Below, piece by piece: positions 48,292-55,512 of a stretch of 55,512 nt of DNA. The notes beneath the pieces were generated by a model. It had not been told where the DNA came from. It searched no databases and saw only the letters and a list, made by a program, of their open reading frames with translations. Each line of letters opens with the position of its first letter. The first letter of the stretch is position 1. Origin of the DNA: Bacteroidetes bacterium QS_3_64_15 (GTDB taxonomy: Bacteria > Bacteroidota > Rhodothermia > Rhodothermales > Salinibacteraceae); contig PXTN01000017.1 of assembly GCA_003022565.1 (NCBI GenBank), positions 1 through 55,512 on the forward strand. The letters are read 5' to 3'. Both the position numbers and the translations under genes were made by a program.

Positions 48292-49688
48292 GTCAATTAT
48301 GTTGTGTAAAGTGCCAGTGGCCTGACCGGGATTGAGCTGGAATAGAAAAGGGCCACCGCCGCCTGTTAGGTTGGTTTGACTCACCGAAAGTCGAATCAAC
48401 CAACAACACGACGATGCCCCTTCAAGTATCGTTTAACGAGGAGACTCTTCGCGAAGTTCTTATCGGCGACAAAGGAGCTGAGGTGCTCCTCCAGACCGTC
48501 ATGAACAAGATTCTGCAAGCGGAAATGACCGAGCATCTCGGGGCAGAGCCGGGTGAACAGACCGACGATCGTCGGGGCTACCGAAACGGGAGCTACGAGC
48601 GGAGTCTTACCACACGGATCGGCTCCTTGAAACTGGAAGTGCCTCGTGATCGAGATGGAACGTTTCAAACTGAGCTCTTCGAGCGCTACCAACGGTCGGA
48701 GAAGGCGCTGGTGACGACCCTGATGCAGATGGTGATCGAGGGAGTGTCAACGCGCCGGGTCAAGGACATCACGACCGAGCTGTGCGGGCGGGAATTCAGC
48801 CGGCAGACGGTAAGTAACCTGATCGAGAATCTCGACGAGCAGGTCCAGGCCTGGGCCGAGCGCCCGCTTGAGGAGGAGTATCCGTTCCTTGTAGCCGACG
48901 CAATGCAACTGAACGTTCGGCGACAGGGTGCAGTCCGCTCGACGACGGCGATGATCGTTGTAGGCATCAGTGAGGACGGCTATCGGGAGATTCTCGGCTT
49001 TAAAATCGCCTTGCGCGAGACTGGAGAGAGCTGGAAGGAGCTGAAGGCCCGTGGCCTCCAGCGGGTGGAGCTTGCCACCAGTGACGCACATGAGGGGCTT
49101 GAGGCCGCCCTCCGATCGGCATTCCCGGGCTGTATCTGGCAAAGATGCCATACCGAGGGATTCCTCGGTGTACACTTCCGGCGGAATGTCCTGGACAAGA
49201 CGCCTTCCAGCTATCGCGACCGAATGCACGAGTTGCTCGACGAGATTCTCGAAGCCGACTCCCAGCGGCAAGCTCAGCAGCGCTTGAACAGAACGCTCAG
49301 GATCTGAAAGAGGAGGCTCCAGCTGCCCTCCAAGTCTTGGAAGATGGCCTCTTCGACGCCACATCGGTGCTGGCTCTGCCGGAGAAGTACCGCAGGCGAC
49401 TCCGAACCTCCAACATGCTGGAACGACTCATTCAGCAGGAGGTGCGGCGACGCGAGAAGGTAATCCGGATCTTCCCGAACAAGACCTCAGCCTGGCGCCT
49501 CGTCAGGGCTCTGCTGACTGAGAAACACGAAGAATGGTCAACTGGGCGTCGCTATCTCACGATGGACGCGTTCTACGAATGGCGCGAGGAGCAGACCAAG
49601 AAATCACCTGACGAACGACAATCAGAATCCTCCGATCACACTCTTCAACCTGCCTAACAGGCAGCGCGCTTTACACAACAAATTTGAC
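48292..49688 (+). mobile_element. IS256-family insertion sequence
   Basis: Terminal inverted repeats: left GTCAATTATGTTGTGTAAAG, right (reverse complement) GTCAAATTTGTTGTGTAAAG, matching at 18 of 20 positions, with weaker similarity continuing into GTGCCAGTGGCCTG. The element encloses one transposase gene. No clean target duplication is visible: the left flank is sulfotransferase sequence, the right flank an IS1634 remnant. The junction has therefore been rearranged, or the element inserted at the border of the two. Confidence 0.85.
48414..49657 (+). pseudogene. IS256 transposase, interrupted by a frameshift
   Basis: The first 297 codons carry AEMTEHLGAEPGEQTDDRRG, RYQRSEKALVTTLMQMVIEG and the catalytic D residues in LVADAMQLNVRRQGAV and LATSDAHEGLEAALR. 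Near 49285 the frame changes by -1. The C-terminal part, LEQNAQDLKEEAPAALQVLE, RTSNMLERLIQQEVRRREKV with the last catalytic E, and EEWSTGRRYLTMDAFYEW, continues to 49657. No slippery heptamer is seen at the junction (cagcgcttgaac), so a real one-base deletion is likelier than programmed frameshifting. Confidence 0.82.
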
Positions 49689-49689
49689 T

Positions 49690-50150
49690 TTGTCCCATTA
49701 GGCCTTCCCGGATCTGACATTCGAGGGTCGAATGGACGAGCAAACACAGCGCCATGACTTAGAAGCGCTATGATCCGCTTCTCGTCCTGTAAGTAGATCG
49801 ACGAAGTCATAAACCAGCACCGTGACCCCGTATTCGAAAAGGTCATCGAGCGCTCGGCCTTCTGCCCCTTTGCTAAGATGCTTAGGGTGAACGCCTTCTC
49901 CGATAAGACGCTCGGTAGGCACCCTCTCAAAGAACTTTGGCGTCAGGTAAAGTCGCTGCTGGGCAAATCCGAATCCATTAAGGATCATCGCTTTCACCGC
50001 CTGACCGACCGAGACTTCCCGCTCCTCGAAGTCCTGGGCGATATGCTCGTCGATTCGGTCGCCAATTTCCAGTTCCTCGGGACACCCCCTGAGACCAGAC
50101 CGAGGTGGTCAAGGACCTTGCTCTCTGGAAGCTCTCCTTCGCCGAGATCA
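49690..50150 (-). mobile_element. internally deleted IS1634-like transposase remnant
   Basis: The minus strand reads KVLDHLGLVSG, then after a frame change EIGDRIDEHIAQDFEEREVS, VGQAVKAMILNGFGFAQQRL, FFERVPTERLIGEGVHPKHL and GRALDDLFEYGV. This is the N-terminal domain of an IS1634-type transposase. It then jumps directly to SSIYLQDEKR, the C-terminal part. The catalytic core between is deleted. The C-terminal piece matches the second remnant at 54345 onwards. Confidence 0.75.
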
Positions 50151-50379
50151 GTCGCTTGGATTTCTTCTGATAGGATTATACCACGGTTTAGTCATGCCAT
50201 TGTGACCTCACTTATATGTTCCTTTATAGCTGTAAATGGGTTAGTTCCTTCGCGAGCCGGGTATCGAAGGTCGGCTACGAGGGGTCGATGGTTCGTGTGT
50301 TCGGTCGGTTCCCCGCGGCAATGCGTCTAGTTGCTCTCAACCCTTAATTTACATTACTACTAGTAGCTTCCAGGAAAAA

Positions 50380-51144
50380 TTACTCACGGAGCATCCACTC
50401 AAACTTAGTCTCTTCAAAGTATTCAACAACTTGATTATAATTTTTTATTAGATTATTTAACTTTTCGGGGTTCTGCCTTGATGTTCCAGAGTGAACATTG
50501 CTTTCTGGTACATTTAGCTTTTCGAATATATTTTCCATTACTTTTTCCTTTCTTTCTACTAAGCTTTTATAGTATACCTTTACCATGTCTTTTTCGTGGA
50601 ATAGGTTGTCCCCCCAATTAACCATTTTTTTTGTTTTTCTTATACTCTCCATTACACTTTTGGGATTTAGTGTTACTTTCTTGTTTTCTAAGTCAGTTTT
50701 ACGCTCTGCAGAATTCCAAACGTCAGTTTTATTGGCTATCTTTCTCGATACTATTGTCCTTAGTATATTTTTTCTCTTCAGATGTATTATAAATAGGTTA
50801 TCTTTATTAAGTAGTTCTTTCCATACTGAGAAACTATCCTCCTTAGCACCGTGATAGTAAAATAATTTAAACCCCAATGCATTAATGAAAGTTGGTTGCT
50901 TATCGTATATATCGTCTATACTTTTTATACTTTTACTATTGTTTAAAATTTCCCCATAGCACTTGATGTTATCGTGATGGTTGAGAAGTGAAACGAGCAT
51001 AGTTGACCCTGTCCTTGATCTCGACAGTACGACGAAATTTTTGTAATCTCTATTTCCGAAGTTTTTAAGGGTTTCGTAAGCCACTTTTTGCACTATTTTT
51101 TTTGGCCTTCTTATGGTATCTATGAGTTTTTCTTTAAATTTCAT
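50380..51144 (-). CDS. Nod-factor/Stf0-like sulfotransferase, very AT-rich
   Basis: 254 residues. FVVLSRSRTGSTMLVSLLNHHDNI is the PAPS 5' loop in its RSRTGST variant, as in NodH- and Stf0-like enzymes, with CYGEIL following and IIHLKRKNILRTIVSRKIA as the 3' site. The protein is Lys- and Asn-rich and the DNA far more AT-rich than any backbone gene, which indicates recent acquisition. It stands alone between an IS remnant and another AT-rich spacer, so its expression depends on its own promoter. Confidence 0.82.
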   Translation of the reverse strand: MKFKEKLIDTIRRPKKIVQKVAYETLKNFGNRDYKNFVVLSRSRTGSTMLVSLLNHHDNIKCYGEILNNSKSIKSIDDIYDKQPTFINALGFKLFYYHGAKEDSFSVWKELLNKDNLFIIHLKRKNILRTIVSRKIANKTDVWNSAERKTDLENKKVTLNPKSVMESIRKTKKMVNWGDNLFHEKDMVKVYYKSLVERKEKVMENIFEKLNVPESNVHSGTSRQNPEKLNNLIKNYNQVVEYFEETKFEWMLRE

Positions 51145-51450
51145 TTCAATTTTTGTTTATTCTCTTTAATAACCTATGGTAGTGAATATAAGAGCGGTAC
51201 TCCCTTGCTAACAGTTTACCTCAATACTTTTTAATGCTATGATTTTTTTATACATATTGCGGTACCCTTTTATCATTTTTTTCTTTGGCGAATTTCCGGT
51301 GGTTGGCCTATCGCGTGTTGGTGAATATTGTCCCTTGCGGGCAGTCAGGAGGGATTTTCATCAATCTACCTCGGTTTAATTCGCAAAATCCGGCATTTTT
51401 TCTCAAAAAAGGCGCTCCCGGGGAAGGGTAGGACAGGTGCCGTGGCAAAA
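51145..51450. other. AT-rich spacer
   Basis: About 305 bases. The first two thirds are very AT-rich with T runs (atgatttttttatacatattg) and probably contain the promoter of the AT-rich sulfotransferase gene. Near 51395-51425 a C/G-rich stretch follows a T run. No coding frame is supported. Confidence 0.4.
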
Positions 51451-52359
51451 TTATGCTCTCAGACGCCAGAGACGCCGATTTCGCCCACATGCAAGAGGCC
51501 CACTACCCGAATACCCATACTTCCTCAATGTATCGGCTGCCTCGGATTCTATCCGATCCATTTCACCGGAGGAGAGACGAGAGAGCGACCGGTCGTTCAT
51601 ATTTCGAATAGGTTCGTTGTATCCGTTTATGTTCCACTTTCCACGAAGCACGTCTTCAGGCAAAGACGGAAGACCAAGGAACTCGGTGATTTGTCCTACC
51701 ACCTGGACTGGATTCTCAGTTAACTCTTCGTACCGGAGGTGTAGAAACCGCTCTGCGCGAGAACGAGCCGCCGACACAACATCGTCACTCCGGCGCCATT
51801 GTCGTGCGCAGAGGTCGATAGGATACTCCCCTTGGTATTTTGGGTTGTCCCAACGCCCCGGATTGGCTTTCCGTCGAATGCCTTCTGCCACGGCGTATCC
51901 ATCCCTGACGATGTAGATGAAATACGCTGGACGGAAGTACTTTTGCAGATACGGAATTCGTACGGCGTTCGCGATGGATTTCTCCAGCAGGTTATCAGCT
52001 TTGGAAGCATAATAAAGAGACCACTGGCGTTTTATGCGCCGGGCCCGTTCTGGTCCTTCACTGGGCCTAATGCGCATCTCATCGTGGCACTTGTGCCACA
52101 TTCGCGTCCACCCTTCTTCTTCAGGACGTGGAAGGACATCCGTAAGCACAACACCCTCATGGGGAAGTCCCTCAATGTCCGGATGGGAGGCCAATATTTC
52201 ATTCAAAAGTGTGGTTCCAGAGTTGTAGCACCCGATGATGAAGATCCACCGTTCCGGTTGGGGTTCAAATCCAAGGGGCGTGAGCGCCTTTTGTAGCAGG
52301 CTCGACTTTTGTAACCGAGGATGCAACAGCTGCATACATCGCTTAGGTACTTGCCTCAT
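51451..52359 (-). CDS. sulfotransferase family protein (intact paralogue of the fragment)
   Basis: 302 residues. PAPS 5' loop FIIGCYNSGTTLLNEILASH, 3' site YIVRDGYAVAEGIRRKA, then ARQWRRSDDVVSAARSRAER and FLHLRYEELTENPVQVVGQI. Its C-terminal half is duplicated at 47912-48291, but the last 15 residues differ (GPLACGRNRRLWRLRA against RPRKPTETLSG), so the copies had separate 3' ends. It starts 6 bases after the deacetylase gene ends, so both are probably co-transcribed. Confidence 0.88.
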   Translation of the reverse strand: MRQVPKRCMQLLHPRLQKSSLLQKALTPLGFEPQPERWIFIIGCYNSGTTLLNEILASHPDIEGLPHEGVVLTDVLPRPEEEGWTRMWHKCHDEMRIRPSEGPERARRIKRQWSLYYASKADNLLEKSIANAVRIPYLQKYFRPAYFIYIVRDGYAVAEGIRRKANPGRWDNPKYQGEYPIDLCARQWRRSDDVVSAARSRAERFLHLRYEELTENPVQVVGQITEFLGLPSLPEDVLRGKWNINGYNEPIRNMNDRSLSRLSSGEMDRIESEAADTLRKYGYSGSGPLACGRNRRLWRLRA

Positions 52360-52365
52360 CGAGAT

Positions 52366-53319
52366 CTACCCGATCCATTCTTGCTTCAGTTGAAAGACTT
52401 CGCGGCAGGTATTAGTCGCCAGAATCCAGGCTTTCGTCTTCCACAACGCCCGTGTGTTCGGAACTGTGAGGCGTGGCACTTCAAACAGATCTTTCCTCTG
52501 ATCAGCATAGGCACGGACGGTTGTCACCGCCCCATCAAATCCTTCTTCAAATGCAATCTTTTTAGTGCAATTGTCCCAATGAGCGCGTCCACCGTACGGG
52601 TACGCGAACCAGTCTACCGGCTGGTTAGTCCAAGATTCCAACTTTTCCTTTCCTTCCTTCATCTCGCGGCGTACATCCTGCGAGGACTGACGTGCTAAGT
52701 TTGGATGTGTCACAGTATGAGCTCCGAGATCCAGCCAGGGGGAGCTACAAGCATCCTTGATTTCTGACGGTTGAGCAAACGCATTGCTGGGAATCTCTCC
52801 TGGAATCCCGGCTTCGATATCCTTCCGTACACGATCTGCAACTTCTGGAGATGCTTCCAGAAACCATCGCTTGGACCGCGAACGAAAGTCTTTTTGATCC
52901 GAAGGATCAGTAAGGTCGAACGAGACACAGCCGGGACCGGGATCGATGCTCAATTCTGGTTGGACAACCCGCACAGCAAAGTCTACAAGGTCCCACCAGG
53001 GAAGAATGTCCTCTTTTACAAACTGAGTTGTCACAAACCACGTTACTGGAACCTCGAACTGTTCAAACACCGGGAGAGCAAGGGAAAGATTATTCCGGTA
53101 CCCATCGTCCATTGTCACGGCAACCTGCCAGGTATCTGTGGGACCTGAGCACAAAATTTTCTCTAAGGTTACAAAGTCTGCGAACTCCGATAGCCAACTT
53201 AGTTGTTTCCTCAAGGTGGCAATCGGTACAGCTCCCTGTCGCCCAAAGTAGTTTTCATTACCACTCGAAGTTTCACCTGCGCAAAAAGCATGATAAACAA
53301 GAATTATTTTTTTGGACAT
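52366..53319 (-). CDS. polysaccharide deacetylase (NodB/CE4 fold)
   Basis: 317 residues from the ATG at 53319 (MSKKIILVYH). The NodB motifs are in order: VAVTMDDGYRNN (metal and catalytic Asp pair), GAHTVTHPNLAR (metal His pair) and FAYPYGGRAHW. No signal peptide is visible, so it may act on a cytoplasmic lipid-linked or membrane-side intermediate. N-deacetylation of an amino sugar would create sites for N-sulfation by the adjacent sulfotransferase, as in heparan-type polymers (inference from pairing). Confidence 0.88.
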   Translation of the reverse strand: MSKKIILVYHAFCAGETSSGNENYFGRQGAVPIATLRKQLSWLSEFADFVTLEKILCSGPTDTWQVAVTMDDGYRNNLSLALPVFEQFEVPVTWFVTTQFVKEDILPWWDLVDFAVRVVQPELSIDPGPGCVSFDLTDPSDQKDFRSRSKRWFLEASPEVADRVRKDIEAGIPGEIPSNAFAQPSEIKDACSSPWLDLGAHTVTHPNLARQSSQDVRREMKEGKEKLESWTNQPVDWFAYPYGGRAHWDNCTKKIAFEEGFDGAVTTVRAYADQRKDLFEVPRLTVPNTRALWKTKAWILATNTCREVFQLKQEWIG

Positions 53320-53385
53320 CTGCCACCTCATCCTATACTTTCTACCTGTCTAATTTTTTTTCGCACTCAATTTTACTTATTACTA

Positions 53386-54258
53386 TCATTTAACCAAAAA
53401 GGCATTGTATAATGTTCCGACCAACTGTTTCAAGTGGAAAGGATATTGAGCCAGGCTTACTATAACCCTCACTATTCCGACAAAATAATTTCCTTCGCCG
53501 AAGTTCAGCTGTGCCAATCTGAGCGACTCTCTAGAGTAAAACTTTCTTCGCTTTATAAATCGAAGGTTTCTCAACTCATCTGAGAATTTCTCCCTCATGT
53601 ATTTTTTTGACCTAACTACTTTCTCTAGAGAAGGCTTACCCGTATACCTTTTTATTACTGTTAAAGATCTCAAAGGATAAAACTTTGTTTTTTTTGCGAG
53701 ACGTATATATAAATCCCAGTCTTGGTGTCTAGGCAAATTTTCGTCAAACCCACCGACTCGCCGGAGCGTTTTCTTTTCTATAAGGGCTACAGCCGTAGTC
53801 CCAATACTACCCTCTGTAAGAAGTTTTTCCTTTATATAACCTTTCCATTTCGGATATATTTTGTTTTTCTTAAATCCTCTATCTAATATAAATCCCGTGT
53901 AAAATACCCCCCAGTTTTTGCCCATTCTTTTAGCACCACTAACTAGTGTTCTGAGGTGATTTTTCTTGATTAGATCATCATCGTCTATCATTAGTACATA
54001 TCTCCCGTTTGCATTCTCAATCCCAGTATTCCGAGCGGCAGATCCACCTCGGTTTACTTCGTGTCTTACATACTTTACTTTTGAATCACCAATGGAACAA
54101 ATCACATCTCTTGTGTTATCTTCAGAAGCATCATCAACAACAATTAGCTCCCAGCCTTCGAAGGTTTGTTCTCGTACGCTTTGAATTGTATGTCCGACAA
54201 GGCCTGCACGGTTATACGTAGGAATTATTACACTCACTTTCGGTCTTGCACCTTTCAC
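53386..54258 (-). CDS. glycosyltransferase family 2
   Basis: 290 residues. The GT-A domain opens with KVSVIIPTYNRAGLVGHTIQ, continues with ELIVVDDASEDNTRDV and holds the metal-binding LMIDDDDLIKKNHL. GGFDENLPRHQDWDLYIRLA is typical of GT2 acceptor regions. The DNA is AT-rich with Lys-rich protein, unlike the deacetylase gene beside it. It transfers a sugar during glycan assembly; donor and acceptor cannot be predicted. Confidence 0.9.
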   Translation of the reverse strand: MKGARPKVSVIIPTYNRAGLVGHTIQSVREQTFEGWELIVVDDASEDNTRDVICSIGDSKVKYVRHEVNRGGSAARNTGIENANGRYVLMIDDDDLIKKNHLRTLVSGAKRMGKNWGVFYTGFILDRGFKKNKIYPKWKGYIKEKLLTEGSIGTTAVALIEKKTLRRVGGFDENLPRHQDWDLYIRLAKKTKFYPLRSLTVIKRYTGKPSLEKVVRSKKYMREKFSDELRNLRFIKRRKFYSRESLRLAQLNFGEGNYFVGIVRVIVSLAQYPFHLKQLVGTLYNAFLVK

Positions 54259-54344
54259 GTCGTTAATCTAACCTTGGTCGCGTGTTGAATTATACGATTC
54301 TTTTGGCTACCGGACAGTTTTTCTAACCGATCTTCCGCACCCGG

Positions 54345-55307
54345 CTACGGCGGGCGGGAAGCATAAAGTTTCTCGTACCTCACGAGTAGCAGGTGGATCC
54401 CATGAAAGGCCTGAAACACCCACCTGGCCGTCGGGCGCTGAGTCGGATTTCCCTTCTGGTCAGGAAACGCTAAGCCCGAGGCCTGTAGGCCCTCTCGGAT
54501 CCGCCATTCCAGGGCCGAATAGACAAGCAAACACAGCGCCAAGGCCATGAGCAAGGTCATGACCCGCTTCTCGCCCTGCAGGTAGATCGAGGAAGCCATA
54601 AACCAGGGCTCCTTCAAAAAGCTCTGGGCCTCTTCTTGACTCGGACCTGTCCCTTGTAGCCCCTCAGGAGCTCCTCGGCCTCTTCCGAATACACAACCAG
54701 CCACCGCTGCTCCACGCCTCCGTACTCAGAGCGGTATTCTTCCCCGCGGTAGCTTTCTGTGAGGGAACCTATCGATCGATCTCCGCCTCCTGAATCCGCG
54801 TTTTTGCATAACGAAATTGTCTCAGGTACTCGCGTCATAAACTTGACGCCGCCCTCGGTGAGTTTCTCAACGTGATCGGCGCTGTAAAGGGAGCTATCTG
54901 CGACCACGTAGTCGAACCCGTGCGCATTCTGAAGGTGATCGACGTGACGTTCGATCAGTTACGGGAAGCTACCCGGATCGCTTACATTACCGGAAAGCGG
55001 CTTCATGAGGACTGGGAGCCCGGCCTTCCGCTTGGGCACCCATGTCGAGAACGACCTGGTCTAAATCCGGGCGATTGTCGCGCGAATGGCCTTGCTGGAC
55101 GCGAATGACACTGTCGTCGGAAGACTCGGTAGAGCCTGTATCGGTGTCGTATTCGCCCTCGAACGAGAAGCTGGTCGTATCCAAGTGGGCAAATCGCGAG
55201 GTGAGCCCAAGCCGATCCGCCGCGCTGGAAGCTTCGAGCCGTCCTGCTGGGAATCTTTCTCCTGCTGGGAAAGGAACCTCGATACTGACAGTCTGCTGGT
55301 AAAGCAT
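54345..55307 (-). mobile_element. IS1634-like transposase remnant (core and C-terminus)
   Basis: Three minus-strand frames together give RLGLTSRFAHLDTTSFSFEG (first catalytic D), VIRVQQGHSRDNRPDLDQVV, a short bridge with an NAHGFDYVVADSSLYSADHV-like segment, VKFMTRVPETISL, GVEQRWLVVYSEEAEELLRG and ASSIYLQGEKRVMTLLMALA, ending near 54345. At least two frameshifts break it. It lacks the N-terminal domain that survives in the other remnant at 49690-50150. Confidence 0.78.
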
Positions 55308-55512
55308 GCCGTTCTCTATTCGGCCGACCTCTCGAGTACCGTTTCGAGCTTAAGCCCGTCGAGTTCTTCTCTCTTTTGTGGAACGTCGATCGACACACCC
55401 TCACTCATACCTTCAATAGTCCGTGCAGGTTGAGAGGTCGATGATAGCCATCAGACGGCCATGCGTCCGGTATGGACCACCGATTGGACACGTGGGTCTT
55501 TTCGGTCGTACT
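55308..55512. other. window end, nothing certain
   Basis: A minus-strand frame from an ATG at 55409 (MSEGVSIDVPQKREELDGLK) runs about 30 codons into a stop and may be the displaced start of the IS1634-like gene or unrelated. The last 100 bases show no recognisable feature. Confidence 0.3.

Noticed and set aside
49255-49320. Programmed -1 frameshift in the IS256 transposase
   Set aside because: No slippery heptamer or downstream pseudoknot is apparent and IS256 transposases are normally a single frame; a mutation is the simpler reading.
48283-49700. 8-9 base target-site duplication of the IS256 element
   Set aside because: Comparison of the flanks gives only a TTGT-like match, which is not above chance.

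Overview
The window looks like a chromosome segment of a Salinibacter-type bacterium (extremely halophilic Rhodothermota/Bacteroidota). This is an inference from the GC-rich backbone, the strongly acidic proteins, the K+-uptake genes, Bacteroidota-style sensor kinases and the near absence of Shine-Dalgarno sequences. No rRNA, tRNA or CRISPR was found by eye.

Layout. (1) 1-8.2 kb: two REC-TPR response regulators (the second carries two UspA-like domains), a HAMP-PAS histidine kinase, a KtrB/TrkH channel and its KtrA/TrkA gating subunit. A decayed trkA'-'trkH remnant faces them. (2) 8.4-11.9 kb: four exported proteins (DUF3124 lipoprotein, unknown lipoprotein, PQQ-propeller lipoprotein, outer-membrane beta-barrel). 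(3) 12.2-20.2 kb: a TetR-controlled RND efflux operon (OMF, MFP, four-helix-bundle gene, RND pump), bordered by GNAT and SDR gene remnants. (4) 20.3-25.5 kb: a three-gene signalling operon (PAS kinase, Rcp1-like regulator, REC-6xPAS kinase). (5) 25.9-29.3 kb: cyclophilin, then an S-box (SAM-I) riboswitch with terminator controlling metY and metX. (6) 29.4-33.3 kb: a one-component-like hybrid kinase with a Reg_prop propeller. (7) 33.3-35.8 kb: a gene graveyard with IS630, glycosyltransferase, HEPN and GDP-fucose-synthase scraps around a Uma2 gene. (8) 35.8-55.5 kb: a surface-polysaccharide island read almost entirely on the minus strand. It has glycosyltransferases, GDP-mannose 3,5-epimerase-like and UDP-glucuronate 4-epimerase-like enzymes, a polysaccharide deacetylase, a multi-spanning membrane protein, six intact sulfotransferases and one broken one. 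It also has an IS256 element, IS1634 remnants and very AT-rich genes. The simplest reading is a locus for a heavily sulfated, uronic-acid-containing surface polysaccharide assembled by repeated horizontal transfer.

The most unusual feature is not a gene. Many intergenic spaces in the GC-rich part are filled by degenerate tandem arrays with an exact 7- or 8-base period and an invariant CG in each unit (for example CGTGATT, CGTTGAA, CCCATACG). They abut or overlap gene ends, so that the TGA stop of at least five genes is a repeat unit. Several occur as facing inverted pairs that could fold into large hairpins, and two bracket the four-helix-bundle gene inside the efflux operon.
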